The notes below the pieces were generated by a model, which did not search any database, was not told the DNA's origin, and saw only the letters and a list, made by a program, of their open reading frames with translations. DNA of 64,000 nucleotides from NCBI GenBank assembly GCA_033065855.1, contig JAVXUO010002755.1:102001-166000 (forward strand), read 5' to 3'. Source of the DNA: Escallonia rubra. Its lineage: Eukaryota > Streptophyta > Magnoliopsida > Escalloniales > Escalloniaceae. This document shows, one piece after another, positions 44,410-55,504 of this stretch; the stretch's first letter is position 1, and the number at the start of each line of letters is the position of its first letter. Both the position numbers and the translations under genes were made by a program.

Positions 44410-46562
44410 ATTTTTGCAAAACCATTAAGATCAAACATATGGATTCAGATGGTGAGTAGGGTTCGAAGAGAAAATCCTTAGCTCGGTCCAAGCTAAGCGA
44501 TGCTACCAAGCTCGATTATAATTCTTTGAATAAACCTAGATTGGCAAATCCATGTGTTAGAACACAATCTATGTTACAGTACTATACACCTAATATCGAC
44601 TACCCACCACGTGCTCACATCTATCCTCGAATTTGCACAACTCGAAGCGGGTTCCGCACACGACCAACCTAGCTAACCGAAAACCCTGTACGCTATCTAA
44701 TGCGTAACGATATCCTAAAATTTATAATAAATTTCAATAAAACACTTTTATGGCTTAAAACATTTATTAAAGTCAAAATATGAATTTTCAGAATTTTTTA
44801 ATATTTTCGAATTAAAATAATTTCTTTAAATGCAATAAAAACCCATAAATTCCCAAAATTTCTTATAGCTGAAAATAAAGTCCCATGATTTTTTTAACAG
44901 CTTTAAAATAGGTATAAAAATTATACAAATTTAAATAAGAATTAAAAGGCATAAAAATTATTTTAAAATTATTCATTTTGCTAAAACCAATGTGATACGG
45001 AAACCATAGAAAATCAACTCCAAAAATCATGAAATTCAAACTGAGTCTTATTTATATTATAAAGACATTACTATAGTTTTTACCAAAACATTTTCGAGGT
45101 TTAAAGGCTCCAAAATAATTTTATAAGTCCGAACTTGCCAAAAATATTAAAAATATATATGATTTCAAAAACTTATGATAATTTACCAGTAATTCTAGCA
45201 TAGTCTCAGGTACTATACTATAAATTTTCAAGTTCTAATATTCACTATACGCTATCCAAAGTGCGTAACGAGCCTAACATTATCCGTACACACACACATG
45301 AGTACACAGCTCACTAACACACGCACCCAGCACACACATGCACTCGGTATACCCTCCATTCACTCATTCAAGACACAACAACAAACCCATCAACTCCATC
45401 TTCTTATTCACCTCTTCATAACCCACCGCACACACTCACCCACATATATGTACACAGCACTCTACACTCCCCAAGTATACAACTAACACACTTCAGACAC
45501 ACACCTTCACTTCAGGCACACACACACCTTCAAACGATCACTAACACACGGCTTATAACCCATTAGCTGTCTCTCTCTTACTTTTCTTCTCATTACATTC
45601 ACACACCATATATATAAATACACACACTACACTACAGACACTACACTCTTTAGACCCATTTCATTTTACTCATGCATTACCATATATATACACACACCTT
45701 ACAGCACTCCCACATCAAAGAAAACTCAAACTGTAATACCCATTCGAAATGCACGGGTCATCCCAATCAAAAGCAAAGCTCCTCTAACACCTGGACAATC
45801 ACCACCGCATCCAGCGACTCTGCCGCCACCAACCATCAACTGAGGCCACCAACAACAAAAAAAAAAGAACAAACTTTGGCTGCTACTGTGGTTGTAGGAA
45901 TCTTCCTACAACCCCTTATACAGTGACAATTAATAGTCGCTAAATATTTTCAATGGCTTTTCTGTTAACACTTTTATCGATAACTTTTAGCACCATTTTT
46001 TTAGCGTCACTAAATAAAAGCCATTAGAAACATTTAACAACCATTAATTGTCGCTACATGGGGGTAAGAAGAAGATTCCTTCAATCCGGGTAGCAGCCAA
46101 TTTTTTTCCAAAAAAAGAAAAAAGAAAACACTCGCCACAAAACCACATCCATCAAGCCACAACCAAAACACTCTGTCTACACGGCTGAAATTCAGCCCCT
46201 CTACTCACATATATACACATAAGATTCACGTTCATAACCTGAAATTCAGCCCCTCTACACCCCTAAAGTTTCGTTAGCTACCAAAAGATGCACCCATAAC
46301 TTTTTATTATTACGAAATAGTCCAAGATAAATTATTTACTATAGTCTAGGTGCTCGAACAATTTTAATGGTGTGGGTTAGATAACCCGCTATACTAAGTG
46401 TGGCTAAAAGTAACTAAATAAAATATCAACGCTAACTGGAAGAAAATTTGTCGCTAAAGTTCCAAACACAAAATATATTGATGCTAACTAAAGTTTCGTC
46501 GCTAAAAAATTTTTTACCGCTAAAATTTCTAATTAAATCCGAAAAAGTATCGGGGTGTTACA
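44410..46562 (-). repeat. Partial LTR of a second Tekay/Del-like element
   Basis: Read on the minus strand it starts TGTAACACCCCGATACTTTT at 46562, the usual start of this LTR class, and runs through TG-rich sequence (45700-45250) and AT-rich sequence with 'gttacgca' motifs. The far end is not defined. Its start abuts coding sequence of the CACTA transposase region, so it inserted there. Everything from 45717 rightward is repeated at 60457. Confidence 0.6.
45876..46096. repeat. Fold-back element within the LTR
   Basis: Nested inverted repeat: outer arms TTTGGCTGCTAC / GTAGCAGCCAA, then GGAATCTTCC-type arms, then ACAATTAATAGTCGCTA / TAGCGACAATTAATGG-type arms around a centre near 45985. It also holds a small perfect dyad GGTTGTAGGAA-TC-TTCCTACAACC at 45889-45912. 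Likely a MITE. It is present again at 60614-60834. Confidence 0.6.
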
Positions 46563-47430
46563 CGGACCATAATGATCCTTCTTTACCTTCGCCTTCCAAT
46601 TCCTGAATTTCTTTGCAAATGATTGCAAGAGCCATTCCTCGAAACCACAAGGGAGATCAAATTTTTCCTGGAAAAAAGTCCAAGTAAATAACTAATTAAA
46701 ATCTCATTTACAATGCTGAACACCATTGCTTAGCTAAATAAGATGAACATCAATAGTCTGTAAAAGCTTTCAGCTTGCAGAATCAGCAACTTTGAAAGAA
46801 AATAAGAATTTTGAGCCAATAATATGTCTAAAGGATACATCAGCAGATCGATGTTGCATCAAGACAACAGTTACCCAAGCTAATATGCTCAAAATAAACT
46901 ACTATCAAAATACCTATATACGAGATGCCGACCACTTTAAAAGACCAAGGCATATACTACGTCAGCAATATAAAACTAATTGGACAGCCAGCAAAAAAAA
47001 ATTACTTCAACTAAAATGGTATAGATGCAAATAAATTTTTTTAAGGTAAGATTGGTTTTAAATGATTAGCATGCATGCATACTTAGATGACTATTTAGTT
47101 TAATTAGATGTTATGAGCAATTAATCTTTTCTAAAGATCAATTTTTTCGTAAAAGATCAAAATTTTCACTTACCTTGATCGGATCTAACATATAGGTTTT
47201 ACAAAATTCCGGCTGGTCATGCCAATTCTTGTCGAGTTCAGTATATCTTCCTCATCTTATTATGCTGCCTTGGAAGTGTGTCAATTTCTTTGTATTCATC
47301 TTGTCAATAGGTTGTCCAAACTCGTTAAATATAACCTTAATTCACTCCCCTTCAGACTGGCCCCAAATACTTTTCATAGTTGTGGGGCCTCGTACTCTTT
47401 TTCTTGTGTTACTGACTCCTTTTGGATCTG
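46563..47430 (-). pseudogene. En/Spm plant transposase (Ptta family) fragments
   Basis: On the minus strand, 47425-47175 reads 'RKRVRGPTTMKSIWG', a stop, then 'IKVIFNEFGQPIDK' and 'ELDKNWHDQPEFCKTYML'. The stretch 46690-46570 reads 'EKFDLPCGFEEWLLQSFAKK' and 'FRNWKAKVKKDHYGP'. This order (RG.T.M..W, V.FN..GQPIG, W...P.., W..WK..LK..HY.P) is that of the second CACTA protein, the Ptta/En-Spm family. Stops break it, and an LTR inserted right after 'KDHYGP'. Confidence 0.7.
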
Positions 47431-48247
47431 CAGTAGCAAAATAAAACACAAAAGAATTAGATCAAAGCTAAATGGAAGAAAGTAGTTGAGGAGGGACAGA
47501 CAACTAAATTGTTCAAGGCATCTTCAAGGCATGGTTATGTTTTCCCACTAACATGTGGTAGGATTAGACTGGCCAGAAGTTGACCCATCAAACTGAAGTA
47601 TATCAGTTTGTACATTGCTTTGCTCAATCGTGTTTTGTCCATTATTTCAAGCTCTAGAAACCATTTCTGCACATGTAATGAAAGAAGATCAATAAGCAAT
47701 AAAACGTATCACTTAAAGTAAAACAATAATCTGATGGAATCCACAAAAGAAAAGTCAAAAGAAATAATCAGCAACTCTGCTCTCCCCGGAGTGTCCTCTA
47801 TATCACTTAATTAGTACTGTAATTGGTGTTTGTATGACAAGGGCAGCAGCTTTTATTGATTGTTCGTGCACTGAGTTCAATAAAAAGAATTTTACCAACA
47901 AAATATAAACTACACGAAAAATAAGAATTTTTTGGTTAGGGATGAGGGCAACCTCAACAAAGCAAATAAATGATATTTGTATTTGAAATATAGTGATCTC
48001 TAAAACCAATCTTGAGCACAATGTATGCACTTGTAGCCTTGGCACTGTTTGTATTTCCAAAGACAACATTAGGCAATTCTTAACTTTTATACCCACTAGG
48101 CTCTAAATACAAATCCACCATTACTTTAGGAAAATAAAGCAGAAGAGGGTGAAGAAGAAGAGACGAAGATGGAAATATAGGAGAAGAAGGAGAAACATCC
48201 AGTACTTAGGAGGATGATCTCAAGTAGTCAAGCTTGTTCAATTTATC

Positions 48248-48505
48248 TCAATCATATTCTAGGGCATTACATGGTTCAGATTGCAAGTATGTCTCGACAT
48301 CATCTTCTGACGCAAGTGCATTCATATCAAAATCATCTCTTACAGTTGTCTTGATCACAACATGCCATCCACCAACATCCTCTGTGTAAAATACTTGTTG
48401 AACATGAAAAGCTAGAACAAACGGTTCTTTATGACGAGTTAGCCTTTTGAAATTCAGTAAAGTGAATCCATTTTCATCCTCTTTCTTTCTACTGCCTTTG
48501 GACAC
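48248..48505 (-). pseudogene. CACTA TNP2-type transposase, DUF4216 region
   Basis: The minus-strand frame reads 'EDENGFTLLNFKRL', 'EPFVLAFHVQQVFYTEDVGG' and 'WHVVIKTTVRDDFDM'. This is the C-terminal DUF4216 domain of plant CACTA TNPD/TNP2 proteins, which normally reads FTLVNF..L....DPFVLA.Q..QVFYV.D....WHVV. It is separated from the upstream transposase parts by interrupted frames. An almost identical copy is at 62986-63243. Confidence 0.8.
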
Positions 48506-49046
48506 CCAGTTGCTTCTGCATAAACAACTTTTTTAGATCCTGAGTATTGCTGCACAATGATCTCTTCCAAAACTCCATTTTCTCCTAAAATAGGATTGTC
48601 ATCTCTAGCACTAGAAAAGCTTGGTGTCATGGCATTAACTACAAGACCGCTATTATGAGTTTTTCTATTTGCTCAAATTCTTTGATGGAACCTGAAACCG
48701 TTGATAATAAACCCCTTATATCTGGTCACAACTTCATTTGGACCTCGAGCCAATATCCTTAGCTCTCCAGAGATCTGCTCATCTCCGGCAAGATACAACT
48801 CTAAAATCTATTTTAACAAAGAAAGGTAAGAAACAGAAAAGTTGCATTGTGAATTTCTTTCAGTATTATGCTCTTTACTTACATGGTTTTAGATCCAAGA
48901 CGCAAAAGTTGCATTGTGGATCTGTTTTAGTTGACGAATATGTCATTGTGGATTTTCGCCTCGATCAATATCATAGTGTTGGCTGCACGCAAATTTGATT
49001 AAGAAGATGATCCATTCTAGACATCATAATAAACGTAGCAGTTTTC

Positions 49047-50262
49047 TTACTTTATATATGGTGCAACATCATCATAGTTGAACAACACATATAAATGTGC
49101 CTTCACCAATGTTTCATCATCTAATGATCCCATCTCTACCTTTTCGAGTGGTCGCCGCGGGTTTAAGAAAATAGGCATCCCAGAATTAACACATTCTGAA
49201 CTATCACTTCGAGTCTTCCAATTAAACTTTGTCTCAACGTTATCTCCCAAGTACAAAGAGCAAAACGTTAAGCACTCTTCAGCTATATACCCTTCTGATG
49301 TAGATCCCTCAGGACGACTTTGATTTCTCACATAGGATTTAAGCGTAGCCAAATACCTACGGTCTCAAAAATGTATTAAGGATCTAAGCTTAAATTGAAA
49401 AACTGAATAACAAATACTAACTCATAAGCATTTGTTATAAGATACCTCTCAATGGAATACATCCATCGAAAATGTACCGGGCTAGCAATTTTTGCCTCAA
49501 TAGCCAAGTGTATTGTAAGATGTACCATAACATCAAAGAAAGATGTTGGAAGTATCCTCTCTAGCCGACAAATAATTTTTGCTATCTCGCTCTCTAGTCG
49601 AATCAAGTCACGAGGATGAAGAACTTTGTAGCATAATTGTCAAAAGAACCGACTCAGTTTAATCAAGGAGAAGCGCACATGCTTAGGTAAGACTTTTCGC
49701 AATGCTAATGGAAGCAATTGTTGCATTAAGATGTGATTTTCATGACTCTTCAACCCCAAAATCTTAGGTGGCTTTAGTTGCACACATCGTGAAATATTAG
49801 CCGCATAACCAATTAGAACTTTGACATTTTTTAAGACTTGGTTGAATTTATCCCTCTCCTCCTTATTCAATGCAAAACATGAAGGACTCATATATACTTG
49901 ATTGGACTTATCATGTATAGGGTGGAGTTCTGGTCTGATACCCATATCTTGTAAATCAAGTTGTGCCTTTAAGTAATCTTTTGATTTTCCATCAACATTC
50001 AACAATGTCCCAAGCACACTGTCACAATTTTTTTTCCAATGTGCATCACGTTAAGATTGTGCCTCAATAAGTTATCCTCCCAATACGGCAATTCAAAGAA
50101 TATTCTTTTCTTCTTCCAATTCAATGGTAAATCTGGGTTATCTTTTACTAATCTACCAAATCTAATCTGAATGTCTTTCAAATCATCTAAAATCATTGTC
50201 CCGGTCAATTAGCGAAGTGGATTTCTATGTTCTTTACCATCAAACGAGTGTTTATCACTGGA
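49047..50262 (-). pseudogene. CACTA TNP2-type transposase, Transposase_21 and DUF4218 regions
   Basis: Reading down the minus strand: 'LTGTMILDDLKDIQIRFGR' and 'FELPYWEDNLLRHNLNVMHI' (50208-50040); 'GTLLNVDGKSKDYLKAQLDL', 'KVLIGYAANISRCVQL', 'GLKSHENHILMQQLLPLALR' (50017-49640); then 'AKIICRLERILPTSFFDVMV' and 'IASPVHFRWMYSIERYL' (49606-49376); and 'ATLKSYVRNQSRPEGS' with 'EECLTFCSLYL' (49352-49047). This is the TNP2 transposase C-terminal half followed by DUF4218, in the right order but in several frames with stops. The N-terminal part with the upstream catalytic region is missing; homology starts abruptly at about 50262 beside a hairpin. Confidence 0.88.
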
Positions 50263-50282
50263 CAATCATGTTGTCCAGTGAT
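50254..50282. repeat. Perfect 12-bp hairpin at the TNP2/GWD junction
   Basis: ATCACTGGACAA, loop TCATG, TTGTCCAGTGAT. It separates the transposase sequence (left) from a 23-base linker and the GWD exon (right). The 27-bp patch reused at 60429-60455 starts inside its right arm at 50279. Confidence 0.9.
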
Positions 50283-50305
50283 ATTTAAAGATTATGTATT
50301 TATAT

Positions 50306-52619
50306 TCATCTGAAAGAACTTTCTCAAATACTCCAAATGGTAGCGCAACTGAGGTAGGAATCCCAACCCAAGCTGGCACTTTTCCTTTTAGATAGGCAAT
50401 ATTACGCGATTTAGCTCCAACCTAGTAAAAAGAATCTTCAAGTTAGAAAAGCTTTGGATTGTATAAAGCATTCAATGGAACTCACTTGATTAATCCACAT
50501 CTCAGACAAAGAGGGCCAGGCTAATACATAAAGTTAAAGATATATTTTTGAATCTTGTGCAGACATAAGGTTGACATTGCGAGCCTAACCAATTCACTGG
50601 TGAAATCCGCAGATGATATGGCATATCTACCACCAAACTGCTTTTTCACCAAAGCTATTGTCGGTGAAGGGCCAACTTCTTCCAAGTTAATTGAACTTCT
50701 TACATCACCATCATTCACCTCGCTAAGTGTACATGCAAAAGCGAGGAAGAGTGAGTTCACTTCTTGTGAATAACGCAGTATAATAGAGACATAATTTTTT
50801 TGCTCGACAGAATTAAGATCTTAAGTTTTGTGCTAAAAAATAGGATATGTCAAATTATCAAGTCCAGCAGACATCTAATTTAACAATTGAAGCATCTACC
50901 TATAAACTACATCTGCAGAAGTAGGTTTTAACTGCAATAGCTTCCCCTCTTTCGCTTGAAGTTGAGCCAAGATATTTGGATCAAAGCACGTGGCAAAGCA
51001 AACCTGGCACGGCAACAAATAATGTCTCAAGTATCACGTATGAATGTCAACCGATGAATAGATATACTGGAAAAAATGCAGTGGGAGGGAACTACCTTGC
51101 TATTTCTTGCCCGAACTGAAACATGTGATAAAACATCTGGCATATCAGGTGTTAGCACAGCAACTGCACCATCAGGAATTTCCTCTTCTCCTTTAACAGA
51201 TTTTGCCACCAAAATAGTTGGCTGCCCGTAAGATTTATTCTGAACAGCAAGCAACTCATCTACCACAACAACATATCCAACAGCATCAACTGGGCTGATA
51301 ACTTGCCAACTGTTTCAGGCCGGCCAAAGTTTCAGTAAAAGGTTAATTGTCTACCTAACTTAAAGCTGAATACTTTGGAATTGGATTTGATATGGACGAC
51401 ATACAAAATTTTTGATGTGTTCTACTAAATCAATTGCTAGGTCATGATATCACAGAAAATGAAAAATCTATCAACCTTCCAAGATTGGCAGTTTGGCGAA
51501 GAACTGGATCAAGTCGATTAAGAAGTGAGGATAATGAGGCAGCAGATCCACCACGAATGATTTCTTCAGTAAATATGTTGACCTGCATGAAGTCATTACA
51601 CAGAACTGATTAAAGTCTAACATTGACTGCATAAGCGTGAGTTGTTATAGCACAATTAACATACAGCCCATTGGTCCACTCCAAGCTTTGATCCAAGGTA
51701 CTCTGCAGACGGTTGCAATAGTTGTTGGTACCACTCTGCCTTGCTAGTGAGAGCAAGTCGGGTTCTGTCAAGGACTGATTTTGCAAATAATGCCCACTGA
51801 CTATCTCCACTCTTTGACATGCCCACGGCTTGATTCCAACCCTGGAGAAGAACCAAAAGAATAATTTGACAACAAGCAGTAACGCCCTATTGTCTGGAGT
51901 TATGATAACTAGATCATTATAGGAAGCACTCTCTCATGCACTTTTTGATACAAAAATTGAGAAACTGGGAGACAAACGACTATGATAATTAATGTTGTAA
52001 GAGAGCACTGAAGTTGCAACATCAGCGAGTCATCAAACTGCTTAAATGAGATAAAACTTCAGAACTGTAAGTTAATTATCTCAAGTAAGTAAAGGTCGAG
52101 ACTTGTTGGAAATCACAAAGAAAATTCGGCCATTACTAAGAGAACAGTCTATCAATTCAGACGTAATACAGAAAACATTACACTTCCTGCCACATATCGT
52201 GAACAAGGAAAAAGTGCCCACTTTTGAAGATTGTGAGCAGTATGGTGCTTATTTCATTTATCTGCTGAATCTTAAACCTCCTTCAGCTGAACTTTCATTC
52301 AGCAGAATAGTCCCCATAAACCGTCCCCACCATTCTCTCCACATAACTCTGTCCAGCTAAAATTGATTGCAAACTACAATGTCTTTTACTTACAGCTCCC
52401 AACTTTTCATAGCTCCGGTAACAAAGGCCTGTATCCCAACTATTCAGGGTCGGCAAGGAGGTTTCTAACTTAGTAGGACTAAAATTTCCTGAATTGGTGC
52501 TATATAATCAGCCTACATTCAAAAGAAGGAGAAACTAATTTGTGAATGTGATTACCTTCAACCAATACATGAGATCCTCATTATTGTCCGACGAGAGTGC
52601 GAGGTTCTCAAGCTCCATA
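50306..52619 (-). pseudogene. GWD: Alpha-glucan water dikinase (GWD) internal exons, truncated at both ends
   Basis: Seven exons on the minus strand: 52619-52556, 51841-51665, 51582-51476, 51309-51096, 51003-50900, 50722-50590 and 50421-50306. They join in consistent phases at GT-AG sites into about 305 uninterrupted codons. Visible blocks: 'LENLALSSDNNEDLMYWLK', 'GWNQAVGMSKSGDSQWALFA', 'EIIRGGSAASLSSLLNRLDP', 'ISPVDAVGYVVVVDELL', 'MPDVLSHVSVRARNSK' with the autophosphorylated histidine, 'CFATCFDPNILAQLQAKEGK', 'LVKKQFGGRYAISSADFTSE', 'GKVPAWVGIPTSVALPFGVF'. GWD transfers the beta-phosphate of ATP to C6 of starch glucosyl units to start starch breakdown in plastids. The carbohydrate-binding N terminus and the ATP-grasp C terminus are missing; sequence stops after 'FEKVLSDE'. 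It lies between a CACTA terminus and TNP2, so it is probably captured. The lack of disabling mutations suggests capture was recent or selected. Confidence 0.88.
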
Positions 52620-53850
52620 CTAGAGATGTTTAACACAGTACCCTTTGTCAAACATATCAAGTACTAATAAATAATAAAACAAGTAACATGGAACCTTGAA
52701 CGTTTAATCATACTTTGTTGAAATTGCGAGTAGCAACAACTTGGAAATTCAACTCAAATAGATACCTTGAACGTTAAAGATAGTCAAACTGTCAAAGCAA
52801 TATTTTTTAATTAACATCAGGGAGGGCAATTTCCAATAATGAATCACCCTTCAGATACAGATAACATAAGTAGGCCTTTAAATGCAGAATATCATACTGG
52901 AGGTGTGGTTGAATTTTTCAGTCACAATTATGAGAAACTCAATTATCAAGATTGCTTGACAGCCTTTGGCCTGATATTGACTACATCACATATCACTACA
53001 ATGCATTAACTAGCCACCCAAAATCCGAAACATGAAGAGGAAGTACACAGTTGTTCTACAAGCACCAACTGACACAACATGATTTTCCAAATTCAGATTT
53101 AGACAGCAATGACAGCATGATTTTTCAAATTCAGATTTAGACAGTAGTGATATGAACGAAAATTACCAAATGTAGAACTTCTGCAGTCAAGGAACAGAGA
53201 CCCAAATGTAATCTTTACAGTAAAATTGGAATTAGAATTGTTACCTCCTTTTGTGGAGTGGCTTAATTAGATTGAATGTGAGATCAGAAGTTTTACTGTT
53301 GCAGACAGGGGAAATGAGAGAAACCAAAAAGATAGTGCAAATGGTCACGGGCACCAGTAGTCAACGCGGCGTCGTCGGCAAAGGGTGGTTGGATGGTGGA
53401 GTCCTCGCCTCGCCGTCGTCACTCACTAGTCAGTCCGCCGGTCAATGCTTCTTCTAAATCGCTGGTCACGGTCGTCGCCTGCAGTGGGTTCTTGGCCGGT
53501 GGAGTCCTCGCCTCGCCGTCGTCAATCGTCGGTCACTGATCCTTCCAGGTCTGAACAGAAGAAGACGTCATTGCCGGTCCACTCGCCGTCTCCTTCCACG
53601 GCTCCACTCCGGCCACTCATTCCAGATCTGAGCTCTTCTCAACAGAGAGAGTCGACTGGAGGAGCTGGTGTCTGCCGTCGGCCGTCTGCTGTTTGGGGGG
53701 TGAGGCTGTGAGAGACAAGTCGCAGAGAGAGAGAGAGTCGCAGACCTAGACATGGTGAAATGTTCATTTCTGCGAGATTCACTCAGTCGCAGAGAGAGAG
53801 AGAGAGAGAGAGAGTCGCGATTCTGCTTCCAATTTGAAGCAGCACCAATG
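52620..53850. other. Interior of CACTA element 2, no clear exon
   Basis: Between the GWD exons and the CACTA terminus. 52620-53200 is AT-rich, intron-like. 53330-53720 is GC-rich with a duplicated 'gagtcctcgcctcgccgtcgtca' block (53398 and 53501). 53723-53815 has GA repeats. It may serve as promoter and leader for minus-strand transcripts, but I see no defined first exon. Confidence 0.35.
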
Positions 53851-53950
53851 GCCACGGTGCAATAAAAACCGTAGGTGTACAGAACTTGTACCTACGGTTC
53901 CTTTTACACCGTAGGCCTTTTTGTCACCACAGAGCAATTTTGTTGTAGTG
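53851..53950 (-). mobile_element. Terminus of CACTA element 2
   Basis: Read on the minus strand the end is CACTACAACAAAATTGC, followed by subterminal CCTACGGT / ACCGTAGG units in both orientations (53866-53915). This is a canonical CACTA end facing left, so the element lies to its left and should include the GWD exons and the TNP2 region. The opposite terminus was not found; the LTR insertion at 46562 or the duplication breakpoint may have removed it. Confidence 0.75.
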
Positions 53951-54177
53951 GTGGTTTTGACCAAAATGTCTTGACGGTATTTAATGAGTCGGAGGGATTT
54001 GCAGGCAAATGGGTGTGGGGGGTGGGGGGCAGTATCATAAATTTCACCCTCCGCTGTATTATGTCGCGGACGGTGAAGTTGATTTTTAAAAAAAATAGAT
54101 CTGACCCGTCCATCAACAATGGATGGACAGTCAGATGGCGTTGACAACTTACCTTAAGTTGCCAACACGAGTAACAG

Positions 54178-54180
<3 letters not shown>

Positions 54181-54247
<67 letters not shown>
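54181..54247. repeat. AT microsatellite
   Basis: About 33 AT dinucleotide units without visible interruption. Open frames through it encode Ile-Tyr repeats and are artefacts. Confidence 0.95.
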
Positions 54248-54250
<3 letters not shown>

Positions 54251-54309
54251 ACACGATCTTCCAGTTAAAGTGTGATAATGTGTCTTGGATAAAAAAAACC
54301 AGAATGTGT

Positions 54310-54690
54310 GGATGTCCCACATCGGTTATTCAAAAAAGATTGTGACTTGAACCTAAGTATATAAGTCTTGTCCCACATTGGTTATTTAGAAAAAGTCACT
54401 ACTTATCTCTAAGAATATATATGTTGTCTTGTATTGTGTTTTAAGGTACAAAATAAAAGAGAGAAGAGTCGTTCTTTGAGTAGGAAAAATCTTTCTTTGA
54501 AAAGACAAGAAAGAAGAGTCTTTCTTTGAGTAGGAAGAGTCTTTCTTTGAAGAGAGAGGAGTCATTCTTTGAGAGGGCTTGTTAAGAGAGACAAAGGTCT
54601 GTAATCTCCAGTAAAAAAACATAGTAAAATCGCTGCTACCACCATGGAGTAGGCTTTCGCCGAACCACGTAAATCTTGTATCTCTATTTT
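54310..54690 (+). repeat. LTR remnant
   Basis: 'gatgtcccacatcggttatt', 'agtatataagtcttgtccc' and AGTCTTTCTTTGAGTAGG repeats parallel the LTR at 488-903. The segment 'ggctttcgccgaaccacgta' followed by AATCTTGTATCTC is a typical LTR tail. No internal region is attached. Confidence 0.55.
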
Positions 54691-54834
54691 CTGTTATTAT
54701 TTTTCGATTCTCTTCTTTATTGCTTGGTGCAGAATCTAGTATATTCATTTACATAAAGCACACATGATTACCTGCTTTTCCAAATAGCAGGAGTCAATAT
54801 TGCAAAGCAAAAGAGAGCATTATTCCGATAATCA

Positions 54835-55330
54835 ACCTCTTCCTCTCCCACTTCAACTGGATATACTTTTTTCAAGGACATCTAGGACACCTTATGAGGC
54901 ATGAACGGAGATGGCTTTATAGATTCTATGGAGTGACCATATTAAGAAACTGTTTCGACCTCTTCCTCTCCCACTTCAACTGGATATACTTTTTTCAAGG
55001 ACATCTAGGACACCTTATGAGGCATGAACGAAGAAGGCTTTATAGATTCTATGGAGCGACCATATTAAGAAACTGTTTCGACCTCTTCCTCTCCCACTTC
55101 AACTGTATATACTTTTTCTGTGGATAGCTAGGACACCTTATGAGGCATGAACGAAGAAAGCTTTATAGAATTCTATAGCACGACCAGATTAGGGAACTGT
55201 TTCGACCCCTTCCTCTCCCAATGCAACTGTATATATTTTTTCTGTGTGGACAGCTAGGACAACTTATGAGGCGTGAACGAAGAAAGCCTTATAGATTTCT
55301 GTAGATCAACCAGATTAGGGCAGTGTTTAC
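54835..55330 (+). repeat. About 123-bp tandem repeat, four units
   Basis: Units begin with CCTCTTCCTCTCCCACTTCAA near 54835, 54958, 55081 and 55204. The period is close to 123, a multiple of three, so an open frame (54894-55127) repeats a 41-residue motif ('MRHERRRLYRFYGATILRN'). Units 3 and 4 have diverged. Three of these units recur exactly at 60038-60427. Confidence 0.85.
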
Positions 55331-55470
55331 CATTGTTTACTTGTCCACAGTATTGAACATCGTTGCTATCACATTATTTTGGCAAAAAAGAGTGTAATTT
55401 GTCTTGCCTTTTCATTTTGTCACCATTTGTTTTTTAATAGTGTTGTTCGTAAAGAGATTAAAACCAGTTA

Positions 55471-55504
<34 letters not shown>

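Noticed and set aside
52103..52360. 85-codon plus-strand frame starting MLEITKKIRP
   Set aside because: It lies in a GWD intron on the opposite strand, matches nothing I recognise, and has no splice or promoter support.
52380..52480. Possible extra GWD exon
   Set aside because: The exons on either side already join in phase at a conserved position (YWLK|GWNQ), so this stretch is intronic.
53445..53711. 88-codon plus-strand frame and 95-codon antisense frame
   Set aside because: GC-rich, Ser/Pro/Arg low-complexity sequence in the interior of CACTA element 2; no motif, and both strands are open.
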